A stretch of 64,000 nt of DNA from contig NZ_WBJY01000002.1 of assembly GCF_008831085.1 (NCBI RefSeq), positions 186,001 through 250,000 on the forward strand, given 5' to 3'. The stretch is from Pseudoclavibacter endophyticus. GTDB lineage: Bacteria; Actinomycetota; Actinomycetes; Actinomycetales; Microbacteriaceae. The notes beneath the pieces are model-generated. The model saw only the letters and a program-made list of their open reading frames with translations. It was not told the origin of the DNA and did not search any database. Below, in pieces: positions 56,875 to 64,000 of the stretch. The translations under genes were made by a program, and so were the position numbers. Position 1 is the stretch's first letter, and every line of letters starts with the position of its first letter.

Positions 56875-59583
56875 ATGACTCGGGCGCCCGCGACCTTCGA
56901 CCTCGACGCGATCGGCGCCGGGCTGCCGTTCGCCGAGGTGGTGTCGAGGCTGGGCGCGGCACTCCGCGACCGCGGTGCTGCCGCGGTCGTGCAGGCGCCG
57001 CCAGGCAGCGGCAAAACCACGCTCGTCCCGCCGCTCGTGGCGAACGCGCTCGCGGGCTCCCGCGAGCGGCAGGGGCGCGTCGTGGTGACGCAGCCCCGTC
57101 GGATCGCCGCGCGGGCGGCGGCCCGTCGGCTCGCGCACCTCGACGGTTCGAGGCTCGGCGACCGCGTCGGGTTCTCGATCGGCGGCGAACGGGTCGCGAG
57201 CGAGACGACGGTCGTCGAGTTCGTCACGCCCGGCGTGCTCGTGCGGCGGCTGCTGTCCGACCCGGAGCTCGCCGAAGTCGGCGCGGTCGTCCTCGACGAG
57301 GTCCACGAGCGGAGCCTCGAGACGGACCTGCTCGTCGGCATGCTGGCCGAGGTGCGGCAGCTGCGCGACGACCTCGCGCTCGTCGCGATGTCGGCGACCC
57401 TCGACGCGGGCCGGTTCGCCGCGTTGCTCGGCGGCCGGGACCGCGACCAGGCGCGGGAGGAGACGGACGCCCCTGGCGCGGAGGGCGCATCCGCCGCCGC
57501 CACCTCCCGGGAGGTCGCCGGGGTTCCGGTCATCGAGAGCCCGGCGGTCTCGCATCCGCTCGACATCCGCTGGACACCGAGCGCGGCGCCGAGGCTCGAC
57601 GACCGCGGCGTCACGCGCGCGTTCCTCGACCACGTCGCCGCTACGGCGGCGAGTGCCCACGAGGAGCTGCTCGCCGGCGCGCCGGAGGCCGATGCACTCG
57701 TCTTCCTGCCGGGGGGCCGCGAGGTCGCGCACGTCGCCGACCGGCTGCGCGAGCTCGCGCCCGGGGCCGACGTGCTCCGACTGGAGGGGCGCGCCCCGGC
57801 GCGCGAGCAGGATGCCGCGGTCTCGGGGCGGGCCGCGGGCGGGCGCCCCCGCATCGTCGTGTCGACCGCGCTCGCCGAATCGTCGCTGACCGTGCCCGGC
57901 GTGCGTCTCGTCGTCGACGCGGGGCTCGCCCGCGTTCCCAAACGGGATGCTGCGCGCGGCATGACCGGTCTCGTCACCGTCTCGGCGTCGCGCGCCTCGT
58001 GCGATCAGCGAGCCGGGCGGGCGGCCAGGCTGGGGCCCGGTCGTGTCGTGCGCTGCTACGACGAGCGCGCCTACGCGGCGGCACCGGCGCATCCGGCGCC
58101 CGAGATCGCCTCGGCCGACCTCGTCGAGGCCGCGCTCGTGCTCGCCTGCTGGGGCGCACCGGGCGGCAAGGGGCTCGCGCTGCCCGATCCGCCGCCTCGC
58201 GCGGCGTTGGCGGACGCGATCGAGGAGCTTCGCGCGATCGGTGCCGTTGACGCACGAGGGCGGGCGACGGCCGCCGGTCATCGGCTCGCCGCCGTGCCAA
58301 CCGACCCGCGGCTCGCGAGGGCGCTGCTCGACGCCGCACCCGAGTGCGGCGCCCGGGCCGCGGCAGAGGCGGTGGCGCTCGCGAGCGGCGAGGTTCGGCT
58401 CGCCGGGGGAGATCTCGACCGTGCCTTCGCCGACCTGGGGCGGGGAACCCTGCGGCTCGACGACCGCGTGCGGGCGCTGGTGGAACGGCTCGAGCGGCAT
58501 GCGGCGCGCGCATCGGGGGCGGCCGGTGTCGATGCGGGTGTGGAGGCCGCACGGCGTGCGCCGGGGCTCGTCGCCGCGCTCGCGTTCCCCGGCCGGATCG
58601 CTCGACTCGCCGACGCGGCCGCAGGGACCTACCTGCTCGCCTCGGGCACGCGCGCCGCGCTGCCCGCCGGCAGCGCGCTGCGCGGTGAATCGTGGCTCGC
58701 CGTCGCGGAGGTGACGCGCGCCGAGGGCCGCGCCGCCGCCGGCACGGGGGCCGTGATCCGCTCGGCGGCGCGTCTGAGCGAGGCGGCTGCCGAGCGAGCC
58801 GCGAGTCACGTGGCGACCGATCGCGTCGAGGTCGACTTCGTCGATGGTCGGGTCGTGGCTCGCCGCGAGCGGCGACTCGGCGCGATCGTGCGATCGTCGA
58901 CGCCGGTCGCGGTGGGCGGCGCGGGTGGCGCGGGTGGCGCGGGTTCGATGGGCGCGGCTCGCACCGACGCGCACGAAGCGGTCGCCAGGGCCCTCGCCCG
59001 CGACGGCCTCGGCGTGCTCGCGTGGTCGGACTCGGCTGCGGCCCTGCGGCGCCGCCTCGCCCTGCTGCACCGCGAGCTCGGTGCGCCGTGGCCCGACGTC
59101 GCCGACGCCGCCCTCCTTTCACGGCTGGATGAGTGGCTCGCCTCCGAGATCGACGCGCTCGCCGGCGGCACCCGCGCGTCGCGCATCGAGCTGCTCGAGC
59201 CGCTGCGACGCCTCCTGCCGTGGCCGGAGGCGGCCCGGCTCGACGCGCTCGTCCCGGAGCGCCTCGTCGTGCCGAGCGGCTCCCGCGTGCGTATCGACTA
59301 CCCCGCGCCGGGCGACGACGCGCGGCCGGTCATCGCCGTCAAGCTCCAGGAGTGCTTCGGCTGGGCCGAGACGCCCAGTCTCGTCGACGGGCGCGTGCAC
59401 GTCGTGTTCCACCTGCTTTCGCCCGCCGGCCGCCCGCTCGCCGTCACCGACGACCTCGCGTCGTTCTGGTCGGGGCCGTACGCGCAGGTGCGCGCCGAGA
59501 TGCGCGGTCGCTACCCGAGGCATCCGTGGCCGGAAGACCCGTGGGCGGCGGCGCCCACCGCGCGCACGAAGGGGAGACGGTGA
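56875..59583 (+). CDS. hrpB: ATP-dependent RNA helicase HrpB
   Basis: A 902-residue DEAH-box helicase. The motor has APPGSGKTT (motif I), LDEVHERS (motif II, DEVH), AMSATLDAG (motif III), STALAESSLT (motif V) and [12 protein letters not shown] (motif VI). The C-terminal helicase-associated and HrpB-specific domains extend from about residue 440 to 902, with WPEDPW near the end. A Gly/Ala triplet expansion interrupts the C-terminal half around residue 690. ATG at 56875 is used; GTG at 56857 is possible. The cellular role of HrpB is not well defined. Confidence 0.93.
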   Translation: MTRAPATFDLDAIGAGLPFAEVVSRLGAALRDRGAAAVVQAPPGSGKTTLVPPLVANALAGSRERQGRVVVTQPRRIAARAAARRLAHLDGSRLGDRVGFSIGGERVASETTVVEFVTPGVLVRRLLSDPELAEVGAVVLDEVHERSLETDLLVGMLAEVRQLRDDLALVAMSATLDAGRFAALLGGRDRDQAREETDAPGAEGASAAATSREVAGVPVIESPAVSHPLDIRWTPSAAPRLDDRGVTRAFLDHVAATAASAHEELLAGAPEADALVFLPGGREVAHVADRLRELAPGADVLRLEGRAPAREQDAAVSGRAAGGRPRIVVSTALAESSLTVPGVRLVVDAGLARVPKRDAARGMTGLVTVSASRASCDQRAGRAARLGPGRVVRCYDERAYAAAPAHPAPEIASADLVEAALVLACWGAPGGKGLALPDPPPRAALADAIEELRAIGAVDARGRATAAGHRLAAVPTDPRLARALLDAAPECGARAAAEAVALASGEVRLAGGDLDRAFADLGRGTLRLDDRVRALVERLERHAARASGAAGVDAGVEAARRAPGLVAALAFPGRIARLADAAAGTYLLASGTRAALPAGSALRGESWLAVAEVTRAEGRAAAGTGAVIRSAARLSEAAAERAASHVATDRVEVDFVDGRVVARRERRLGAIVRSSTPVAVGGAGGAGGAGSMGAARTDAHEAVARALARDGLGVLAWSDSAAALRRRLALLHRELGAPWPDVADAALLSRLDEWLASEIDALAGGTRASRIELLEPLRRLLPWPEAARLDALVPERLVVPSGSRVRIDYPAPGDDARPVIAVKLQECFGWAETPSLVDGRVHVVFHLLSPAGRPLAVTDDLASFWSGPYAQVRAEMRGRYPRHPWPEDPWAAAPTARTKGRR

Positions 59584-59689
59584 CGATCCGGCCGATCACG
59601 TTGCGCATCGCACGGCTGGCGGCCCTTGCGGCCCAGCTGTGCAAGACGCACTCCGAAGCGCCACTCACCCGGCCTGCCAGGATGGAACC

Positions 59690-60796
59690 ATGACGATCAC
59701 GGCGGCGGCAGACGGCTCATCGCTCGGGAATCCCGGGCCGACGGGGTGGGCGTGGTACATCGACGACGACCGGTGGGCCGCGGGAGGCTTCGCGAACGGT
59801 ACCAACAACATCGGCGAGCTCACGGCCGTCGCGGAGCTGCTCGACGCGACGGCGCACGTTGACGAGCCGCTGCACGTGCTGTGCGACTCGAGGTACGTCA
59901 TCGACTCGTGCACCAAGTGGATGCGCGGGTGGAAGTACAACGGGTGGAAGAAGAAGGACGGCAAGCCGGTCCAGAACGTCGAGCTCATGCAGCGCATCGA
60001 CGCGGCGCTGAAGGGGCGGCGGGTGACCTTCCAGTGGGTGAAGGGGCACTCGGGGCACCCCGAGAACGAAGCGGCCGACGAGCGCGCGCACGCTGCCGCG
60101 ACGGCGTACCAGCTCAGGCGGGAACCGCTGGCCGGTCCCGGCTTCGGGGGCGGTGATGTGGATGCACCGCATGCCTCGGGCGGCTCGGATGCAGACGGCG
60201 TGCGGGCTCCCGCCGCCGGGATGGTCGCGACGGCGCGCGGAGGAGCGGGTGGCGACGGCGCGCCCGCGGCGACGGATGTGGATGCGGGCGGTCGCGCGGA
60301 GGCAATCGCGGACGCGGACGACGACGCGGCAGAGCTCGACGTGCGCGGCGATGGCACGGTGAGGCCGTGGGATGACGAGCCGGCCGGGCCGACCGGGCCG
60401 ACCGACGGCGAGCTTGTCGCACGCCTCGAGCGCGAGCGGCTCGAGGCCGCCGCGCGGGGCAACGCGGCGCGACTCGACGAGCTCCTTCACGACGACTTCG
60501 AGTCGATCGACGCGACCGGCCGCCTGGTCGGGCGCGCCGACCTGATCGCGGCGGCGACGGCCGGGGCACGCACGGGCGGGGTGACCGCGGGCTCGTCCGA
60601 GGGCTCGGTGCCGAAGGTACGCGCGCGCACGCTCGCCGCCGGCGTGCAGCTCGTGCAGTTCGAGGCAGAGGCGTCGCCGGGGACCGGGGTCGACGGGTCC
60701 CGCGTTCGCGGAACGACGACGTGGGTGTTCGAGGCGACCGGCCCGCTCGAGGGGCAGTGGCGGGCGGCGTTCGAGCAGCTCACGCCGCTCGCCTGA
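59690..60796 (+). CDS. Ribonuclease HI fused to an NTF2-like (DUF4440) domain
   Basis: Residues 1-143 are a complete RNase HI with catalytic Asp8, Glu43, Asp66 and Asp130 and the basic protrusion WMRGWKYNGWKKKDGKPVQN, so it should cut RNA in RNA-DNA hybrids. A low-complexity Ala/Gly/Asp linker of about 100 residues leads to a C-terminal NTF2-like domain (about 245-368: LVARLERERLEAAARGNAARLDELLHDDFESIDATGRLVGRADLIAA), a DUF4440/SnoaL pattern. The ATG at 59690 gives the standard RNase H start. The second domain has no obvious catalytic residues. The fusion is unusual. Confidence 0.88.
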   Translation: MTITAAADGSSLGNPGPTGWAWYIDDDRWAAGGFANGTNNIGELTAVAELLDATAHVDEPLHVLCDSRYVIDSCTKWMRGWKYNGWKKKDGKPVQNVELMQRIDAALKGRRVTFQWVKGHSGHPENEAADERAHAAATAYQLRREPLAGPGFGGGDVDAPHASGGSDADGVRAPAAGMVATARGGAGGDGAPAATDVDAGGRAEAIADADDDAAELDVRGDGTVRPWDDEPAGPTGPTDGELVARLERERLEAAARGNAARLDELLHDDFESIDATGRLVGRADLIAAATAGARTGGVTAGSSEGSVPKVRARTLAAGVQLVQFEAEASPGTGVDGSRVRGTTTWVFEATGPLEGQWRAAFEQLTPLA

Positions 60797-60837
60797 CGGC
60801 GCGGCGACGGTTCGCACCGACAGGGGGGGCACCCGGG

Positions 60838-60868
60838 TTGACCTTGCCCGTACGGCAAGGTGGAAGAT
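60838..60868 (+). promoter_or_regulatory. MerR-type promoter upstream of the ABC exporter
   Basis: TTGACC (60838-60843) and GAAGAT (60863-60868) are separated by 19 nt rather than 17, and the spacer holds a perfect 8-bp dyad ACCTTGCC-N5-GGCAAGGT (60841-60861). Overlong spacers with a central dyad are the hallmark of MerR-family activated promoters. No MerR gene lies in the window; it could be downstream. Confidence 0.7.
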
Positions 60869-61042
60869 CGTGCGCGTGTCCAACCGTGCAGCGCGGTACC
60901 GCGATGTCGTGGGGTGGGAATACGCTTCGTCCCGAAGCACTTCCATCAGCCTGACGGCGCCGTGCCCTGATGAGCCCCGGTGCCGCGCAGCCTGCCATTG
61001 CTCGGCCGCCGTGGCGCGCCGACCCTTCGCGAGGAGAATTCC

Positions 61043-62776
61043 ATGCTCGCCAAGCTCCTGTTCAGGGCATTGCGGCCGTACCGGCTCCTGCTTGCCGGGG
61101 TGCTTGTCTTCCAGTTCCTGCAGGCGCTCGCGGCGCTCGCGCTGCCGAGCATCAACGCCGACATCGTCGACAACGGCGTCGCCGACGGCGACACCGCCTA
61201 TATCTGGCAGCAGGGATCGCTCATGCTGATCGTCTCGTTCGGTCAGATCGTCGGGTCGGTCATCGCCACGTTCTTCGCCGCGCAGGCGGCGATGCGGGCC
61301 GGCCGCGACATCCGCGCCGGCATCTTCGCGCGCGTGAGCGGCTTCTCCGAGCGAGAGGTGTCGCAGTTCGGCCCCGGCTCGCTCATCACGCGCAACACCA
61401 ACGACGTGCAGCAGGTGCAGATGCTCGTCATGATGGGCTGCACGATGCTCGTCTCGGCCCCCATGCTGGCGATCGGTGGCATCATCATGGCGCTGCGCCA
61501 AGACCTGGGGCTGAGCTGGCTCATCGCGGTCGCCGTGCCGCTGCTGCTCTTCCTGGCGGGGCTCATCATCGCGCGCATGGTGCCGCTGTTCCGTGCGTAC
61601 CAGGGCAGGATCGATGCGGTCAATCGCATTCTGCGTGAACAGCTCACCGGCATCCGCGTGGTGCGTGCGTTTGTGCGCGAAGACATCGAACGCGAGCGCT
61701 TCGACGGCGCGAGCGTCGACCTGATGGTCGTCGGGCGCAAGGTCGGCGAGCTGTTCGTCCTCCTCTTTCCGCTCGCCATGCTGGTGCTCAACGTGACGGT
61801 CGTCGCGGTCGTCTGGTTTGGCGGAATCCGGGTGGGCGACGGCGAAATCGAGGTCGGCACGATCTTCGCGTTCATGCAATACGTCATGCAGATCCTGATG
61901 GGCGTGCTGATGGCCTCGTTCATGACCGTGATGATTCCGCGTGCCGCGGTGTGCGCGGAGCGCATCTCCGAGGTGCTCGCGACCGATACGTCGGTCACGA
62001 CCGTCGCGCATCCCGTCACTGACTTCCCAGAGGTCGGCACGGTCGAGTTCCGAGACGCCGGATTCACCTACCCGGGCGCCGACGCGCCCGTGCTGACCGG
62101 TCTCTCGTTCACGGCGAAGCGGGGCGAGACCGTCGCGGTCGTCGGCTCGACCGGTGCGGGCAAGACGACGCTCGTGGGGCTGATCCCTCGACTCTTCGAC
62201 GCCACCGAGGGCAGCGTGCTCGTCGGCGGCGTCGACGTTCGTGAAGCCGACCCCGAGCTGTTGTGGAAACAGATCGGCCTCGTGCCGCAACGGCCGTTCC
62301 TCTTCGCCGGTACGATCCGCTCCAATCTCCGGTTCGGCAACGAGCGGGCGAATGAGGACGACATGTGGCGCGCCCTCGAGATCGCCCAGGCCCGCGATTT
62401 CGTCGAGAAGAAAGACGGCGGGCTCGATTCGCGCGTCTCACAGGGAGGAACCAACGTGTCGGGTGGGCAGCGACAACGACTGTCGATCGCGCGGGCGATC
62501 ATTCACGAACCCGACATCCTCGTCTTCGACGACTCGTTCTCCGCGCTCGACCTCACGACCGATGCGAAGCTGCGGCGGGCGCTGTGGAGCGAGCTTCCCG
62601 ACGTGACGAAGATCGTGGTCGCGCAGCGCGTCTCGACGGTCGCGGATGCCGACCGCATCGTCGTCCTCGACGGCGGGCGCGCCGTCGGCATCGGCACGCA
62701 CGACGAGTTGCTCGAAACGTGCGACACCTACCGCGAGATCGTGGAATCCCAGCTCGGAGCGGAGGCGGCACGATGA
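61043..62776 (+). CDS. ABC exporter subunit A (degenerate ATP site type)
   Basis: A 577-residue half-transporter with six membrane helices (about 20-310) and an ATPase domain with Walker A GSTGAGKTT, signature VSGGQRQRLSIARA and Walker B ILVFDDSFSALD. The catalytic glutamate after Walker B is Asp, as in the non-catalytic half of heterodimeric exporters such as BmrC/BmrD and TM287/288. ATG at 61043 has GAGGAG with 6-nt spacing. It overlaps the next gene by ATGA. A MerR-type promoter precedes it by about 170 nt. Confidence 0.93.
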   Translation: MLAKLLFRALRPYRLLLAGVLVFQFLQALAALALPSINADIVDNGVADGDTAYIWQQGSLMLIVSFGQIVGSVIATFFAAQAAMRAGRDIRAGIFARVSGFSEREVSQFGPGSLITRNTNDVQQVQMLVMMGCTMLVSAPMLAIGGIIMALRQDLGLSWLIAVAVPLLLFLAGLIIARMVPLFRAYQGRIDAVNRILREQLTGIRVVRAFVREDIERERFDGASVDLMVVGRKVGELFVLLFPLAMLVLNVTVVAVVWFGGIRVGDGEIEVGTIFAFMQYVMQILMGVLMASFMTVMIPRAAVCAERISEVLATDTSVTTVAHPVTDFPEVGTVEFRDAGFTYPGADAPVLTGLSFTAKRGETVAVVGSTGAGKTTLVGLIPRLFDATEGSVLVGGVDVREADPELLWKQIGLVPQRPFLFAGTIRSNLRFGNERANEDDMWRALEIAQARDFVEKKDGGLDSRVSQGGTNVSGGQRQRLSIARAIIHEPDILVFDDSFSALDLTTDAKLRRALWSELPDVTKIVVAQRVSTVADADRIVVLDGGRAVGIGTHDELLETCDTYREIVESQLGAEAAR

Positions 62777-64000
62777 GCGCGATCGAGCACGCGAGCGCTG
62801 ACGGGGGCCTTTCCGAGGAGGAGGCGGAAGAGCTCGAGCGCGCCCAAGAGGCCATGCGTCAGGCCGGCGGCGGCGACGGGGGCATGGCGGGCGGCAAGCC
62901 CAAGCGGTTCTGGCCGAACTTCAAGCGCCTGCTCGGGCTGCTCGCGCCGTTCAAGGTCGTGCTGTGGTCGGTTGTCGTCATGGGCGCCGTCGCGGTGATC
63001 CTGCAGGTCGCGACCCCCAAGATCCTCGGTGAGGCGACCAACGTCATCTTCGAGGGCGCCATCTCGGCCCAGCTCCCGGAGGGGCTGACGCAGGACATGG
63101 TCGTCGAGAGCCTGCGCGCGCAGGGTGAGGACGACTTCGCCAACATGGTCGGCGCCATGAACATCACGCCGGGTCAGGGCATCGACTTCGAGCGGCTCGG
63201 CATGATCGTGTTGTTCGTGCTCGCGCTGTATCTCGCGGCCGAGTTCTTGATGTGGCTGCAGGGCTATCTGATGAACCTGATCATGGTGAAGGCCATGTAC
63301 AGGCTTCGCGGCCGCGTCGAGGAGAAGATCCACCGCCTGCCCCTGAGCTACTTCGACCGAGTCCAGCGCGGGGAGCTGCTGAGCCGCGTCACGAACGACA
63401 TCGACAACATGACGCAGGCGCTGCAGCAGTCGCTCTCGGGAGCCGTGACGAGCATCCTCACCGTCTTCGGGGTGCTCATCATGATGTTCTCGATCTCGTG
63501 GCGGCTCGCGCTCGTCGCCCTCTGCATCGTGCCGCTGACGGGCATCGTGATCGGTGTCATCGGCCCCCGCTCGCAGAAGGCCTTCACGGAGCAGTGGCGG
63601 CGCACCGGTCGCCTGAATGCCCGCGTCGAGGAGTCGTTCTCGGGTCACGCCCTCGTCCGCGTCTTCGGGCGCGAACGCGACGCGAGGGACGCCTTCGAGG
63701 CCGAGAACGAGCAGCTGTTCAAGGCCAGCTTCAAAGCGCAGTTCCTGAGCGGCATCATCATGCCGGCGATGATGTACATCGGGAACCTCTCGTATGTCGC
63801 CCTTGCGGTCGTCGGAGGCCTGCTCGTCGCGAGCGGCAATCTGCGGCTCGGCGATGTGCAGGCATTCATCCAGTACTCCCAGCAGTTCACGCAGCCCTTG
63901 ACGCAACTCGGCGGCATGGCGGCCGTTGTGCAGTCGGCCACGGCGTCGGCCGAGCGGGTATTCGAACTGCTCGACGCCGACGAAGAAGAGGCCGACGCGG
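62773..64000 (+). CDS. ABC exporter subunit B (partial, continues past the window)
   Basis: The start ATG overlaps the previous stop (ATGA). The visible 409 codons give a 55-residue charged N-terminus (EEEAEELERAQEAMRQ) and six membrane segments with YFDRVQRGELLSRVTNDIDNMTQAL, the conserved coupling-helix region, and RVFGRERDARDAFEAEN. The window ends before the ATPase domain. An unusual soluble insertion (about residues 95-135) lies between helices 1 and 2. It should be the catalytic partner of subunit A, probably exporting drugs or lipids. Confidence 0.9.
   Translation, partial: MSAIEHASADGGLSEEEAEELERAQEAMRQAGGGDGGMAGGKPKRFWPNFKRLLGLLAPFKVVLWSVVVMGAVAVILQVATPKILGEATNVIFEGAISAQLPEGLTQDMVVESLRAQGEDDFANMVGAMNITPGQGIDFERLGMIVLFVLALYLAAEFLMWLQGYLMNLIMVKAMYRLRGRVEEKIHRLPLSYFDRVQRGELLSRVTNDIDNMTQALQQSLSGAVTSILTVFGVLIMMFSISWRLALVALCIVPLTGIVIGVIGPRSQKAFTEQWRRTGRLNARVEESFSGHALVRVFGRERDARDAFEAENEQLFKASFKAQFLSGIIMPAMMYIGNLSYVALAVVGGLLVASGNLRLGDVQAFIQYSQQFTQPLTQLGGMAAVVQSATASAERVFELLDADEEEADA

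Noticed and set aside
55408..59070. A 1220-codon minus-strand frame opposite the MFS and HrpB genes
   Set aside because: Its translation is rich in Arg, Gly and His with no domain, and it lies antisense to two clear genes.

Overview
The window is about 64 kb of very GC-rich, densely coded DNA from an actinobacterium, most likely a member of the Microbacteriaceae/Micrococcales. The reasons are frequent GTG starts, ATGA/GTGA gene overlaps, a RamB-type glyoxylate regulator, a single-domain polyprenol-phosphate mannose synthase, an LpdA-type flavoprotein without its cysteine pair, an AccA3-type biotin-carboxylase/BCCP fusion, a WXG-type toxin, a zinc-free L36 paralogue under a Zur-like box, and a gene order (sdhCDAB, cdd, deoA, add, sugar-phosphate mutase, purine nucleoside phosphorylase, lpdA) resembling the mycobacterial Rv3303c-Rv3319 region. 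The genus is not determined. No rRNA, tRNA, CRISPR array, transposase or phage gene was seen.

Layout. 1-7.4 kb: a SUKH-type putative immunity gene, then a GntR repressor divergent from a polar amino-acid ABC importer (lipoprotein, permease, ATPase) whose operon ends in a gamma-glutamyltransferase-family enzyme; matching GntR-type operators lie before both transcripts. A penicillin-binding carboxypeptidase and a nicotinamidase follow. 8-10 kb: a zinc-homeostasis block with an SmtB/CzrA-like ArsR sensor, a 51-residue histidine-rich protein, a CobW-family protein that has lost its GTPase motifs, and rpmJ2 behind a Zur-like box. 10-17.7 kb (mostly minus strand): an ABC exporter, GTP cyclohydrolase II, Ppm1, TrpS, exonuclease III and two overlapping genes of unknown function. 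17.9-21.1 kb: a WXG/nuclease polymorphic toxin with two dissimilar putative immunity genes. 21-24.5 kb: a YihY-family membrane protein, PTS enzyme I and a VOC-fold protein. 24.8-30.9 kb: sdhCDAB, then a GT4 mannosyltransferase divergent from GDP-mannose pyrophosphorylase.

31-53.5 kb is largely a nucleoside uptake and salvage region: a BMP lipoprotein, a two-domain ATPase and two permeases import nucleosides; cytidine deaminase, thymidine phosphorylase, adenosine deaminase and purine nucleoside phosphorylase break them down; and a sugar-phosphate mutase coupled to the phosphorylase could isomerise the released pentose-1-phosphate. This series is interrupted by a duplicated 111-bp intergenic element, a DUF559 protein, an AraC/MFS pair, a lone PTS EIIA coupled to add, and the glyoxylate shunt (aceA, aceB) with a divergent RamB-like regulator. 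53.6-64 kb holds the acyl-CoA carboxylase alpha chain, a Bcr/CflA-type exporter, an HrpB helicase, an RNase HI fused to an NTF2-like domain, and a heterodimeric ABC exporter whose promoter region carries a MerR-type dyad. The second exporter subunit runs off the right edge.

The strongest leads are the toxin cassette with its two immunity-like genes and unexplained neighbours, the zinc block with a pseudo-GTPase, the gamma-glutamyl uptake cassette with matched operators, the RNase H-NTF2 fusion and the MerR-type exporter promoter. All functions are read from motifs and context; no database search was run.
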